Below are positions 9,295-18,177 of a stretch of 64,000 nt of DNA, one piece after another. A program made the translations under genes and the position numbers. This DNA comes from Primorskyibacter sedentarius (GTDB taxonomy: Bacteria; Pseudomonadota; Alphaproteobacteria; Rhodobacterales; Rhodobacteraceae). Below the pieces are notes generated by a model. The model did no database searches and was not told the DNA's origin. It was given only the letters and a program-made list of their open reading frames with translations. The stretch spans positions 1-64,000 of the forward strand of contig NZ_SLZU01000020.1 in assembly GCF_004342065.1 (NCBI RefSeq), written 5' to 3'. Each line of letters opens with the position of its first letter. The first letter of the stretch is position 1.

Positions 9295-10052
9295 ATTTCC
9301 AGGCGGTCAAATCGATCTATTATTTCGAGATGGCACGGTTTTTCAGGACATTGCTGCAAAGCTTTGTATCCCCCGTGATCTCGACCTCTTTGTATTTCAT
9401 CGTTTTTGGCACAGCGATTGGCAGCCGGATCGACCAGATCGAGGGCGTGAGCTATGGCGCCTTCATCGTGCCGGGGCTGATCATGCTGACTGTCATGACG
9501 CAAGGCATCTCCAACGCCAGTTTCGGCATCTATTTTCCCAAATTCATCGGCACGATCTACGAACAGCTTTCTGCGCCGGTGAATTTTCTGGAAATCGTGC
9601 TGGGCTATGCCGGGGCCGCCGCGACGAAAGCATTGTTCATCGGGCTCGTCATCCTGGGAACGTCCGCCTTTTTCGTGGACCTGTCCATTCAGCACCCTTG
9701 GGCGATGGCCGGTTTCCTGATCCTGACATGTGTCAGCTTTGCGCTGTTCGGGTTCATCATCGGGATCTGGGCAAAGAATTTTGAACAGTTGCAGCTGATC
9801 CCGCTGCTGGTTGTGACGCCACTGGTGTTTCTGGGCGGGTCGTTTTACTCGGTCTCGATGCTGCCACCGATCTGGCAGAAGATCACCCTGTTCAACCCGG
9901 TGGTCTACCTTGTCTCCGGCTTCCGCTGGTCGTTTTTCGGCACGGCAGATGTGCCGGTAGGGTTGAGCCTGCTCGCCATTGCTGGGTTCTGTGCACTATG
10001 CATGGTTGTGGTCTGGATCATCTTCCGCACCGGTTGGCGTCTGCGCAGTTAA
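9291..10052 (+). CDS. ABC-2 type transporter permease (YadH-like)
   Basis: 253 residues with about six membrane spans, beginning with a short cytoplasmic arm ([20 protein letters not shown]) as usual for the ABC2_membrane family. The conserved loop [22 protein letters not shown], followed by [16 protein letters not shown], is the ABC-2 signature region. It pairs with the preceding ATPase through an ATGA overlap, so both are made from one message as a half-and-half exporter. It ends 30 bp before the convergent YeeE/YedE gene; no clear terminator hairpin is seen between them. Confidence 0.9.
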   Translation: MNFQAVKSIYYFEMARFFRTLLQSFVSPVISTSLYFIVFGTAIGSRIDQIEGVSYGAFIVPGLIMLTVMTQGISNASFGIYFPKFIGTIYEQLSAPVNFLEIVLGYAGAAATKALFIGLVILGTSAFFVDLSIQHPWAMAGFLILTCVSFALFGFIIGIWAKNFEQLQLIPLLVVTPLVFLGGSFYSVSMLPPIWQKITLFNPVVYLVSGFRWSFFGTADVPVGLSLLAIAGFCALCMVVVWIIFRTGWRLRS

Positions 10053-10082
10053 CCTTTCGCAGGTGGTAGCAGGGGGCACAGC

Positions 10083-11153
10083 TTAGACCGCAGCGAGCGA
10101 CTGGTTTCGGCGAAGCAGCGCGTCGGTTCCCATGCCTCCCAGCCACATGCAGAACAGGGCCAGCCAGGCGGTTCCGGCAAAGATGGACCCGCCAGTGACA
10201 CCAGCACCGATCGCACAGCCGCCTGCAAGCATGCCGCCAAACCCCATCAGCACCGCGCCGAACATGGCGCGCTGCATGGTTTGCGTCCCCTCGAAGCCCT
10301 GAAACCGAAGTTCTTTGCCAAACCACGCTGCAAGGAAAGCGCCCAGAAAGACGCCGGGCACCATGCCGATGTCAAAATCGATGACGGTGTTCCGGTCCAG
10401 AAAGAACATCAGCATATTGGCGGACGGGCCGGTGAAGGTGGCGCTTTCGATCTGGACCGGGTCGAAGGAGACCTGCGACAAGGCGTAGGTCAGGCCCCAC
10501 CCCAGCGCCACGGCAAAGCCCACACCGGACGCAAAGACCAGCCGCGCGACGCCGATCCGGTTGCGACGGGCCACGTCGAGCGCCAGCAGGGCCAGCGCAA
10601 GCCCCACGACCAACCCGGTCCCCTGTGGCAGGTGTAGCGCCGAGAGGAGATCAAGGTTGCGACCGCCCTGCGTGACCCAAAGTGAGGCCAGCCAGTCGCG
10701 CAGCGGTGCCAGCCACCCGGTCAGCGACATCTGCGCGACGACCGCAAAGATCAGGCCCGAAACCACGCTGCGCAGATTTCCCGTCGCCGCCAGAACCAGC
10801 AGACGCCCTGAACATCCGCGGGCTAGCACCATGCCCGTGCCAAACATCAGCCCGCCAAGCACGGCGCCGGACCAGCTGCCGGGGACAGCCATCATGCGGG
10901 CCTCTGTCGTGTCGATCAGCCCTGCGAGGCGCGCGCCCTGAACCCACACGGCGGCGGTAGAGAAGGTCAGAAGCCAGACCGCGACCTTGTCGCCCATGCG
11001 CCCACGTCCGAATTCCACGGTCGCTGCGCGCAGGCAAAACCGCGACCGCTGCGCGGCAATGCCGAAGACCATGCCGGTCAGCAGCCCGAACAGGGCGGCG
11101 GTGGGCGTCTCTCCCAATCGCTCGACAAGGGCAACCATGTCCATTCCCGTCAT
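10083..11153 (-). CDS. YeeE/YedE family membrane protein (sulfur-compound transporter)
   Basis: A polytopic membrane protein of about 356 residues containing two YeeE/YedE units. Family marks are FGIAAQRSRFCLRAA near the N terminus with its cysteine, GTGMVLARGCSGRLLVLAATGN in the middle, and GFGGMLAGGCAIGAG near the C terminus; these small-residue and cysteine motifs line the thiosulfate path in YeeE. Thiosulfate or related sulfane-sulfur import is therefore likely. The frame also has an ATG at 11186. I prefer 11153 because CGGAG lies just upstream and because it leaves room for a promoter downstream of the FNR-like site at 11210. Confidence 0.85.
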   Translation of the reverse strand: MTGMDMVALVERLGETPTAALFGLLTGMVFGIAAQRSRFCLRAATVEFGRGRMGDKVAVWLLTFSTAAVWVQGARLAGLIDTTEARMMAVPGSWSGAVLGGLMFGTGMVLARGCSGRLLVLAATGNLRSVVSGLIFAVVAQMSLTGWLAPLRDWLASLWVTQGGRNLDLLSALHLPQGTGLVVGLALALLALDVARRNRIGVARLVFASGVGFAVALGWGLTYALSQVSFDPVQIESATFTGPSANMLMFFLDRNTVIDFDIGMVPGVFLGAFLAAWFGKELRFQGFEGTQTMQRAMFGAVLMGFGGMLAGGCAIGAGVTGGSIFAGTAWLALFCMWLGGMGTDALLRRNQSLAAV

Positions 11154-11209
11154 GCTCCGCTGCTGTGACGCTTCGCGCGAAGGCATGTCAAAATCTGCAT
11201 ATGTTAACC

Positions 11210-11223
11210 TTGATCCAGATCAG
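11210..11223. promoter_or_regulatory. FNR/CRP-family (FnrL/Dnr-like) binding site
   Basis: TTGATCCAGATCAG matches the FNR consensus TTGAT-N4-ATCAA at nine of ten defined positions. It lies in the gap between the YeeE/YedE gene (minus) and the MFS gene (plus), so it could control either or both in response to oxygen or nitric oxide. Confidence 0.5.
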
Positions 11224-11291
11224 CCGAGGCTGCACCAAAAATCCTTGCTTTGGCCTGTCCAAGCGATGGGATTGGGCGTAAAGCGTGAAGA

Positions 11292-12527
11292 ATGACCCGC
11301 ACCGTACCCCTGCACGAAGCACGCAACCTGCCCTTGTGGCGCAGGCCCGTGACACTGCTCTTCATGATGGCGATCGCCATGCCGCTGTCTTTCGCGACAT
11401 GGTCGGCATTGCTGAACAATTTTGTCATCGAGGTCGCGGATTTCGACGGCGCGGATATCGGCCTTCTGCATACCATCCGGGAGATACCGGGGTTCTTCGC
11501 GGTTGGTGTCATTGCGCTCATCATCTTTGTGCGCGAACAGGTGCTGGGGCTGGTGTCCTTGGCGCTCTTGGGTGTGGCCACCGCCGTGACGGCATGGTTC
11601 CCCAGCCTGGGCGGCATTCTGACCATCACGATGCTCAGTTCCATCGGGTTTCACTATTACGAGACGGTGAACCAGTCGCTGCAATTGCAATGGCTTCCAA
11701 AAGATCGCGCGCCGCAGGTGCTGGGGCTGCTGATGGCGGCAGGCTCGGCTGCAACGCTGGTGGCCTATGTGGTTATCATGGCAACGTGGCAGAGTTTCGG
11801 GCTGGACTACAACCTTGTCTATCTCGCATCGGGCGGGACGACGCTGCTGATCGTGCTCTATTGCGTCTTGGCCTTCCCGCAATTCGAAGCGCCAAACCCG
11901 CAGATCAAGAAGATGATCCTGCGCCGCCGCTACTGGCTATACTATCTGCTCCAGTTCATGTCCGGTGCGCGGCGCCAGATCTTTGTCGTCTTCGCGGGCT
12001 TCATGATGGTCGAACGGTTCGGCTTCGAAGTGCATGAGGTCACGGGCCTGTTCATGATCAACCTTGTCATCAACATGGCTGTGGCCCCGATCTTTGGCCA
12101 TGTCGTGGCACGGTTTGGCGAGCGCCGGACGCTGATGTTTGAATATGTCGGGCTTATCATCGTCTTTCTGGCCTATGGCGGCATCTACTGGTTTGGTTGG
12201 GGGGTGCTGCTGGCCTCGATCCTTTATGTCATTGACCACATGTTCTTTGCGCTCGCCCTTGCCCTGAAAACCTACTTTCAAAAGATTGCCGCACCGGGGG
12301 ACATCGCGCCCACGGCGGCAGTGGCCTTTACCATCAACCATATCGCGGCCGTGTTTCTGCCGGTCCTGCTGGGCTATCTGTGGCTGATTTCGCCCGGTGC
12401 GGTCTTTGTTCTGGCGGCGGCAATGGCGGGCGGATCGCTCTTGCTGGCGCTGATGATCCCGCGCCATCCGGAGCCGGGAAACGAGACCGTCTTCGCGCGG
12501 CTGATGCCTGCCGAACCTGCCGAGTGA
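11292..12527 (+). CDS. MFS transporter
   Basis: 411 residues with about 12 hydrophobic spans and a central loop near residue 200 (QIKKMILRRRYW), the general plan of the major facilitator superfamily. The typical MFS loop between helices 2 and 3 is poorly kept, and a substrate cannot be named. The second half contains an unusually well-ordered run, FGHVVARFGERRTLMFEYVGL, matching the equivalent helix 8-9 loop. It is divergent from the YeeE/YedE gene and may share the FNR-like site between them. The start is ATG 11292 with GAAGA upstream. Confidence 0.85.
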   Translation: MTRTVPLHEARNLPLWRRPVTLLFMMAIAMPLSFATWSALLNNFVIEVADFDGADIGLLHTIREIPGFFAVGVIALIIFVREQVLGLVSLALLGVATAVTAWFPSLGGILTITMLSSIGFHYYETVNQSLQLQWLPKDRAPQVLGLLMAAGSAATLVAYVVIMATWQSFGLDYNLVYLASGGTTLLIVLYCVLAFPQFEAPNPQIKKMILRRRYWLYYLLQFMSGARRQIFVVFAGFMMVERFGFEVHEVTGLFMINLVINMAVAPIFGHVVARFGERRTLMFEYVGLIIVFLAYGGIYWFGWGVLLASILYVIDHMFFALALALKTYFQKIAAPGDIAPTAAVAFTINHIAAVFLPVLLGYLWLISPGAVFVLAAAMAGGSLLLALMIPRHPEPGNETVFARLMPAEPAE

Positions 12528-12611
12528 TCTGCCCCTCATCGGTCAGAGACGCTTGACGCCGCGCTTTGACGCGCCTAGGCGAAGCCCAAACCCAGACCGG
12601 AGACGCCGCAC

Positions 12612-13487
12612 ATGCCGACATATACCGCTTTCACAACGCTGACTGCCAAGGACCGGGCAGAGGCGCTTGGCGTCGCGATGGAGAACATGATGCCGGAACC
12701 CACCGGCATCGGCGTCTTCGAGATGGAGGATGGATCCGGCCTGTGGGAAGTCGGCGGCTATTTCACCGAGGCACCGGACGATGTTGGCCTTGCACTGCTG
12801 GCCAAGGCGCATGATGCGCGCGCATTCGTCGTCAGCGAATTGCCGGACGTGGATTGGGTGGCGAAGGTGCGCCGGGATCTCGCCCCCGTCGAGGCGGGGC
12901 GCTTTTTTGTCTATGGCAGCCATGACGCCGACAAGGTGCCCGAAGGGTCAGAGCCGCTTCTGATCGAGGCGGCAATGGCCTTTGGCACCGGGCATCACGG
13001 CACCACGCTGGGGTGCCTGCGCGCTCTGGACCGGTTGGCGAATGACGGGTTCGTCGGGCGTAAAGTGGCCGATATCGGCTGCGGCACGGCGGTTCTGGCG
13101 ATGGGCGCGGCGCGGATCTGGCCCGATCCCGTTCTGGCCTCTGATATTGACGAGGTCGCGGTCGAGGTCGCACAGGCCAATGTCAGCGCGAACGGGCTTG
13201 AAGGCCGTGTCCACTGCCTTGAGGCGACAGGATTCGATCACCCCGATCTTACGGCCGCGGCGCCCTTTGACCTTGTCTTCGCAAATATTCTGAAGGCACC
13301 GCTGATTGCGCTGGCGCCGGATATGGCAGCGCATCTGGCGCCCGGAGGCTGGGCCATCCTGTCAGGCCTTCTGAACGAGCAGGCAGAGGAAGTTGTGGGC
13401 GTCTATGCAGAGAACGGCATGACGCTCGCACATCAGGAAAAAATCGGCGATTGGTCGACCTTGACCCTCAAGAGGGACGCGGGCTGA
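12612..13487 (+). CDS. prmA: Ribosomal protein L11 methyltransferase
   Basis: 291 residues. PrmA trimethylates lysines and the N terminus of ribosomal protein L11. The N-terminal L11-recognition domain (about residues 1-100) is followed by a class I methyltransferase core: AMAFGTGHHGTTLGCL, then motif I VADIGCGTAVLAMGAAR, the acidic end of strand 2 (ASDIDEVAVEVA), and the catalytic-site motif FANILKAPL. It is a little shorter than enterobacterial PrmA, in line with alphaproteobacterial forms. The ATG lies within a compact leader 80 bp after the MFS gene. The following cupin gene is convergent. Confidence 0.93.
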   Translation: MPTYTAFTTLTAKDRAEALGVAMENMMPEPTGIGVFEMEDGSGLWEVGGYFTEAPDDVGLALLAKAHDARAFVVSELPDVDWVAKVRRDLAPVEAGRFFVYGSHDADKVPEGSEPLLIEAAMAFGTGHHGTTLGCLRALDRLANDGFVGRKVADIGCGTAVLAMGAARIWPDPVLASDIDEVAVEVAQANVSANGLEGRVHCLEATGFDHPDLTAAAPFDLVFANILKAPLIALAPDMAAHLAPGGWAILSGLLNEQAEEVVGVYAENGMTLAHQEKIGDWSTLTLKRDAG

Positions 13488-13526
13488 AAACGACCTGCGG
13501 GAACCAAGGGGCCAACGGGCGTTGCG

Positions 13527-13862
13527 CTAGGCTTTCAGCGCGTAGCGCCCGGCCTCCTCGAACACGTCGATAACGCGGGTCCCGGCAGAGATCCGCGCCC
13601 CGTGCTCAACCCCTGCGGGGATGTCATAACTGTCGCCCGGCCGATAGAACCGGGTCTCGCCGCCAATCGTGAACTCGATTTCACCTTCTACAACCGTGCC
13701 CCATTGCGCGCCGTGCGCATGAAGAGGCAGCTCCATATCCTTCAGGAAGGTGAAGAAAGCCACAAGCCCCGCATCCGACTGAACCACCGCCGTTTTGACG
13801 ACATCATCAGGGAATGGCACGTCGATTTCGGGAAAGTCGGTGATGAATTCGGGAAATGGCAT
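13527..13862 (-). CDS. Single-domain cupin protein
   Basis: 111 residues with one cupin barrel. Motif 1 is PLHAHGAQWGTVVEGEIEFTIGG (two histidines, with Q/W before the glutamate-bearing strand) and motif 2 is YRPGDSYDIPAGVEHGA (histidine ligand). This is enough to bind one metal ion. Small cupins of this type act as isomerases, dioxygenases or ligand sensors, and this one cannot be assigned further. It is convergent with prmA and lies downstream of the DUF1127 gene, with a probable terminator between them. Confidence 0.82.
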   Translation of the reverse strand: MPFPEFITDFPEIDVPFPDDVVKTAVVQSDAGLVAFFTFLKDMELPLHAHGAQWGTVVEGEIEFTIGGETRFYRPGDSYDIPAGVEHGARISAGTRVIDVFEEAGRYALKA

Positions 13863-13993
13863 GTCGGGCTTCCTCTCTCGTGATCCGGCCCCGCCGACAG
13901 CGGTGCGAAGTCACGATGTCAGAGCCGACAGGGTGCGGCAAGCCCGCTGGGTCCGGCCTGTAGCCGTTGTGACCAGCGAAGCGGCCCGGACCC

Positions 13994-14029
13994 TGAACAA
14001 GAATGGCCGCGCCCGGAGGCACGGCCATT
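13994..14029 (-). terminator. Probable rho-independent terminator after the DUF1127 gene
   Basis: On the minus strand AATGGCCG (14029-14022) pairs with CGGCCATT (14009-14002) across a 12-base loop and is followed by CTTGTT. The stem is strong and the U-rich tail weak. Confidence 0.5.
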
Positions 14030-14053
14030 TCTGCATTTCGAGAAAAGCAGAGC

Positions 14054-14263
14054 TTAACGGCCGCGCGAAACGGCGTCGATGTCACCGCGCGTCAGGCCGA
14101 TATCGGCCAGCTCGTAGTCGGTGAGGCTCTGCAGAGCCTTGCGGGTCTGGCGCTCTTCGTTCCAGGCTTTGAAGCTGGTATAGATGTCTGCTAGGGCATG
14201 ACCGATGCGGTCGGCCAGAAGGACGGTGTGGAAGTGCGTGCGCGTCGTGTCAGTTGCGGCCAT
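14054..14263 (-). CDS. DUF1127 domain-containing small protein
   Basis: 69 residues. The C-terminal half carries the DUF1127 core, W-N-E-E-R-Q-T-R-K-A-L-Q-S-L-T-D-Y-E-L-A-D-I-G-L-T-R-G-D-I (about residues 34-62). This arginine-rich helix pair is common in alphaproteobacteria; the best-studied members affect phosphate/carbon metabolism and RNA turnover and some bind RNA. The N-terminal part is a predicted amphipathic helix. It is a single gene with its own terminator, divergent from ruvC across a 347-bp gap. Confidence 0.9.
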   Translation of the reverse strand: MAATDTTRTHFHTVLLADRIGHALADIYTSFKAWNEERQTRKALQSLTDYELADIGLTRGDIDAVSRGR

Positions 14264-14610
14264 GTCGAATACTCGGAAGGTTGAGGGGCATCATGCCCGG
14301 TGTTCGTTTTCTGCCGTCGAATTAGGCAACCTGCCCGTTTTCGGCAAGATCCGAAAACGCATAGGTCATATGCAGTTTTCACAACGCTTAATAATCAGGC
14401 GACACGTCAAAAATCTGTCTAAATTACAGCCGTTTCGACATGTCGCATCCGGACTATGAGGGGGCGTTTTCCGGCCGGAATTTCGCCCCCTGTGTCGTTG
14501 TCATTTATACGATGTCGTTTTTGGCTTTTCGGCCGGTCGCTTTCATTCCGCTTGGCGTTTGTTCGCGTTTCGTGCTACTGGGTCAAAAAAACAACAACGG
14601 GTGGGCAGTC
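14264..14610. other. Intergenic region between DUF1127 gene and ruvC
   Basis: 347 bp separating divergent genes, with locally lower GC near 14370-14430. It must contain two outward promoters. The ruvC frame stays open back to 14440, but that part has no family similarity. I see no confident promoter, SOS box or RNA structure. Confidence 0.5.
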
Positions 14611-15099
14611 ATGCGTGTACTGGGGATCGATCCGGGGTTGCGGACCCTTGGATGGGGCGTGATCGAGGTCGATGGCAGCCGACTCAGCCATGTCGCGAAT
14701 GGCCATTGCGTGTCCGAGGGCAAGGATCTGGCGCTGCGCCTGCTTGCACTGCATAGCCAGCTGACCGATGTCGTGCTGCGCTATTGCCCTGACGCCGCCG
14801 CGGTCGAACAGACTTTCGTGAACAAGGACGGGGCAGGCACGTTGAAACTGGGTCAGGCGCGCGGGATCGCGATGCTGGTGCCTGCGCAGCACGGGTTGCC
14901 CGTTGGCGAATACGCTCCGAACTCCATCAAGAAGACAGTCGTGGGCGTGGGCCACGCTGACAAGGGGCAGGTCCAGCACATGGTGAAGATGCAGTTGCCG
15001 GGCGTGGTCTTCTTCGGCCCGGATGCGGCTGACGCCCTTGCAATCGCAATCTGCCACGCGCATCACGCGCGCTCACCGGGGCTGAGGATACGCACATGA
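14611..15099 (+). CDS. ruvC: Crossover junction endodeoxyribonuclease RuvC
   Basis: 162 residues. RuvC is the dimeric endonuclease that cuts Holliday junctions after RuvAB branch migration. The RNase H-like fold shows its acidic catalytic residues: aspartate in [15 protein letters not shown] (residue 7), glutamate in AAVEQTFVN, and the aspartates in [17 protein letters not shown]. The start is set at ATG 14611 because MRVLGIDPG is the family N terminus. The stop overlaps the ruvA start by 4 bp (ATGA), so ruvC, ruvA and ruvB form one operon. Confidence 0.96.
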   Translation: MRVLGIDPGLRTLGWGVIEVDGSRLSHVANGHCVSEGKDLALRLLALHSQLTDVVLRYCPDAAAVEQTFVNKDGAGTLKLGQARGIAMLVPAQHGLPVGEYAPNSIKKTVVGVGHADKGQVQHMVKMQLPGVVFFGPDAADALAIAICHAHHARSPGLRIRT

Positions 15100-15770
15100 T
15101 CGGCAAGATTTCCGGACGGATCGACTATCGCGGCGATGATCACGTGCTGATCGATGTGCGCGGCGTCGGCTATGTTGTCTATTGCTCTGACAGGGTGTTG
15201 GCGTCGCTTCCCGGCGTGGGCGAGGCAGTGGCGCTTTATACTGACCTTCTTGTGCGCGAAGACATCCTGCAGCTTTTTGGCTTTCCCACGCTGATTGAAA
15301 AGGAATGGCATCGTTTGTTGATGTCCGTGCAGGGGGTGGGGGCCAAGGCGTCGCTGGCCATTCTGGGTACGTTGGGGCCGGACGGTGTCAGCCGTGCAAT
15401 TTCGCTGGGTGACTGGAATTCGGTCAAGGCCGCAAAGGGGATCGGGCCGAAAACCGCGCAGCGCGTCGTGAACGAGCTCAAGGACAAGGCGCCCGCAGTG
15501 ATGGCGATGGGAGGACGCGGCGGCGCTGCGAGCCCTGCCACGCTGGACGAGGTGATCGAGACACCGGCCGCGCCTTCGACCGTGGCGGCGGCACCTGCGC
15601 CCGTCCCGTCCGCTGCGGCGCAGGCAGAGGCGTTGTCGGCGCTGTCAAACCTTGGCTACGCACCGGGGGAGGCGGCATCTGCCGTGGCGACCGCTGCGGG
15701 GGCAGAGCCCGAGGCCGATACGTCGAGCCTGATCCGCGCGGCGTTGAAGCTGCTGGCGCCCAAGGGCTAA
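15096..15770 (+). CDS. ruvA: Holliday junction branch migration protein RuvA
   Basis: 224 residues. RuvA tetramers hold the Holliday junction open and recruit RuvB motors. Domain I is the N-terminal OB fold ([29 protein letters not shown]); domain II has two helix-hairpin-helix units ([16 protein letters not shown] and [17 protein letters not shown]); a flexible Ala/Pro linker (about residues 150-180) leads to domain III ([21 protein letters not shown]), which touches RuvB. It overlaps ruvC by 4 bp and precedes ruvB by 9 bp. Confidence 0.96.
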   Translation: MIGKISGRIDYRGDDHVLIDVRGVGYVVYCSDRVLASLPGVGEAVALYTDLLVREDILQLFGFPTLIEKEWHRLLMSVQGVGAKASLAILGTLGPDGVSRAISLGDWNSVKAAKGIGPKTAQRVVNELKDKAPAVMAMGGRGGAASPATLDEVIETPAAPSTVAAAPAPVPSAAAQAEALSALSNLGYAPGEAASAVATAAGAEPEADTSSLIRAALKLLAPKG

Positions 15771-15779
15771 GGGGACGAG

Positions 15780-16805
15780 ATGACCGAACCCGACCCAACA
15801 CTGCGCCCGGAGAGTTTGCCCGAGGATTTTGACCGCGCGCTGCGCCCCCAGATGCTGGGGGATTTCATCGGCCAGGCCGAAGCGCGTGCCAACCTGTCCG
15901 TTTTCATTCAGTCCGCCCGGCAACGGCACGAAGCAATGGATCACACGCTGTTCCACGGCCCGCCCGGTCTGGGCAAGACGACGCTTGCACAGATCATGGC
16001 GCGTGAACTGGGCGTGGGGTTCCGGATGACCTCTGGCCCGGTTCTGGCCAAGGCCGGTGACCTTGCTGCGATCCTGACCAATCTCGAAGCGCGAGACGTG
16101 CTTTTCATCGACGAGATTCACCGGCTCAGCCCTGTCGTCGAGGAAGTGCTCTACCCCGCGCTGGAAGACTTCGAACTTGACCTTGTCATCGGCGAAGGTC
16201 CCGCGGCGCGCACGGTCCGGATCGAATTGCAGCCCTTTACGCTGGTGGGGGCGACCACCCGGCTGGGTCTGCTGACCACGCCCCTGCGTGACCGGTTCGG
16301 GATACCGACCCGGCTGGAGTTCTATACCGTTCCGGAACTGCACGAGATCGTCAAAAGAAACGCGCAGAAGCTGGGGGTAGAGGCCGATCCGGATGGCGCG
16401 CTGGAGATTGCTCGCCGGGCGCGCGGCACGCCCCGGATCGCGGGGCGGTTGCTGCGCCGCGTCGTCGATTTTGCCGTGGTCGAGGGGGGCGGGCACCTGA
16501 CCCGCGCGTTGGCTGATAACGCGCTGACCCGGCTGGGCGTCGACAAACTTGGCCTTGACGGGGCCGACCGGCGTTACCTGCGTCTGATCGCAGAGAATTA
16601 CGGCGGCGGTCCGGTGGGGATCGAAACGATCAGCGCGGCCCTGTCGGAAAGCCGCGACGCGTTGGAAGAAGTGATCGAGCCCTTCCTGCTGCAACAGGGT
16701 TTGATCCAGCGCACGCCGCGCGGTCGCATGCTGGCGCAGAAGGGCTGGACCCATCTGGGCCTCGCCGCACCGCGCCAGCCGGGTCAAGAGGATCTCTTCG
16801 GCTGA
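15780..16805 (+). CDS. ruvB: Holliday junction branch migration ATPase RuvB
   Basis: 341 residues. RuvB is the AAA+ hexameric motor that drives branch migration. Walker [13 protein letters not shown] (about residues 60-71), Walker [12 protein letters not shown], sensor 1 [19 protein letters not shown] with its arginine finger, and the C-terminal winged helix ([24 protein letters not shown]) are all intact. The N terminus [24 protein letters not shown] is standard for alphaproteobacteria. It is the last gene of ruvCAB; a terminator-like hairpin follows 50 bp downstream. Confidence 0.97.
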   Translation: MTEPDPTLRPESLPEDFDRALRPQMLGDFIGQAEARANLSVFIQSARQRHEAMDHTLFHGPPGLGKTTLAQIMARELGVGFRMTSGPVLAKAGDLAAILTNLEARDVLFIDEIHRLSPVVEEVLYPALEDFELDLVIGEGPAARTVRIELQPFTLVGATTRLGLLTTPLRDRFGIPTRLEFYTVPELHEIVKRNAQKLGVEADPDGALEIARRARGTPRIAGRLLRRVVDFAVVEGGGHLTRALADNALTRLGVDKLGLDGADRRYLRLIAENYGGGPVGIETISAALSESRDALEEVIEPFLLQQGLIQRTPRGRMLAQKGWTHLGLAAPRQPGQEDLFG

Positions 16806-16853
16806 CATCTGAGGCCCTTATTGGGGCGAGACCACTGCCCATCCGGCCAGCCC

Positions 16854-16879
16854 GCCCCGGCCCTGAGCCGGGGCCTTTT
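16854..16879 (+). terminator. Rho-independent terminator after ruvCAB
   Basis: GCCCCGGC (16854-16861), loop CCTGA, GCCGGGGC (16867-16874), then CTTTT. The eight-pair GC stem and T-tract fit intrinsic termination. The same kind of CCCCGG palindrome recurs elsewhere in the window, so it may be a repeat that doubles as a terminator. Confidence 0.65.
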
Positions 16880-16955
16880 GCCCAACGACCAGCTTTGGGC
16901 TGGAAATCGGGCGCCCCTGCGCGTATGCCACGCCCCGCAAACACACGAGGACAGC

Positions 16956-17594
16956 ATGACCGCCTTGATCACACCCGAAGACATCGCGGCCCATTTCACA
17001 CAGCCCGACGGCTCTTACCGCTTCGCGCGCTGGGGTCGGCCGCTCGCGCCCATCGTGTTCGGCGTCGAAGAAGAGACATTGCCGATCGTGAAGGGCGCAA
17101 TCGAGGCGGTGGCGGCGCTTGCAGGGCAGGAGGTCGTGGAAACCGACCCGGAGCTGGGTGCCAACCTGATGGTGTTCTTCTTCCGCGACTGGCAGGAGCT
17201 GACCGGGGTTCCCAATCTCGACCGTCTCCTGCCAGGGCTGGGGCCGCTGGTGGACCGTCTCGACGCGGCAGAGGCAACACAGTATCGTGCGTTCCGCTTT
17301 GACGAGGCGGGCGCAATCCGGGCCTGTTTTGTCTTCATCCGAATGGCGGGGGACATGCTGGACCTGCCTGCCGAGACTCTGGCGCTGGGGCAGGCGGTTC
17401 AGGCGATCCTTCTGTGGTCCGAAGGCGCCTTTGCCAGCCGGTCCCCGCTGGGGCGTCTGGAAAATGGCAACGTGATCCTGCGGCCCGAAATCGCAATGCT
17501 GATCCGCGCGGGATATGACCCGGTACTGCCCGCGGTCGCCGAGGATGCAACCCATGCCCTGCGGCTCTTTGCGCGGGTCGAAGCGAGCCGTTGA
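16956..17594 (+). CDS. Conserved hypothetical protein, ruvB-ybgC interval
   Basis: 212 residues, start MTALITPEDIAAHF at ATG 16956. I do not recognise a named domain. It is soluble, acidic, lacks a signal peptide or membrane span, and reads as mixed alpha/beta with a strongly conserved-looking stretch RFARWGRPLAPIVFGVEEETL near the N terminus and ANLMVFFFRDW in the middle. Codon usage matches the neighbours. It sits between the ruv operon terminator and the tol-pal genes. The frame is open to 16821, but that segment covers the terminator and is unlikely to be translated. Confidence 0.65.
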   Translation: MTALITPEDIAAHFTQPDGSYRFARWGRPLAPIVFGVEEETLPIVKGAIEAVAALAGQEVVETDPELGANLMVFFFRDWQELTGVPNLDRLLPGLGPLVDRLDAAEATQYRAFRFDEAGAIRACFVFIRMAGDMLDLPAETLALGQAVQAILLWSEGAFASRSPLGRLENGNVILRPEIAMLIRAGYDPVLPAVAEDATHALRLFARVEASR

Positions 17595-17661
17595 CCGCCA
17601 GCTTGTGCGGTCGCCCTGCGGGCCCTAGGGTCTGGGTGGATCGTTACAAAAGGGCCCGACC

Positions 17662-18051
17662 ATGAGCCACCGCTTTCCCGTGCATGTCTATTACGAAGAC
17701 ACTGACCTCGCCGGTATCGTCTATTACGCCAATTACCTGAAATATATCGAACGCGGCCGCACGGAATGGGTGCGCGGCCTAGGCGTTGACCAGACCCGGC
17801 TGAAAGAGGATGAAGGCATCGTTTTTGCCGTGCGCCGGGTCGAGGCCGATTACATGGCGCCCGCGCGCTTTGACGACGAGCTCGAGGTTGAAACCAATGT
17901 GGCGCAGGTGACGGGCGCGCGTATCGTGCTGAAACAGGATGTCCTGCGCGGCGGCACGGTCCTGTTTTCGGCCATCGTCACGCTTGTCGCCCTGAACGAG
18001 ACGGGCCAACCGGCGCGACTTCCGGCAAATATCCGCCGGATTCTGCACTGA
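17662..18051 (+). CDS. ybgC: Tol-Pal system-associated acyl-CoA thioesterase YbgC
   Basis: 129 residues of a 4-hydroxybenzoyl-CoA-type hotdog thioesterase. The catalytic segment VYYEDTDLAGIVYYANYLKYIERGRTEW holds the aspartate of the DTD motif. YbgC hydrolyses short acyl-CoAs or phospholipid-linked acyl-ACP intermediates at the inner membrane and is almost always the first gene of tol-pal clusters, as here, 127 bp before tolQ. The position where E. coli has histidine after VY is tyrosine, a variant I believe is common in this group. Confidence 0.92.
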   Translation: MSHRFPVHVYYEDTDLAGIVYYANYLKYIERGRTEWVRGLGVDQTRLKEDEGIVFAVRRVEADYMAPARFDDELEVETNVAQVTGARIVLKQDVLRGGTVLFSAIVTLVALNETGQPARLPANIRRILH

Positions 18052-18177
18052 GAACCGCCCCTGTCGCGCTCGTGATGCGGCAGTTGTTGGTTTCCCCTGT
18101 CATTTCCGCTAGAATCAGCCTCAATGAAAATGAACCGGGCAAAAACGTCCGGACGGCGGAACCGAGTGAGCAGGTAA

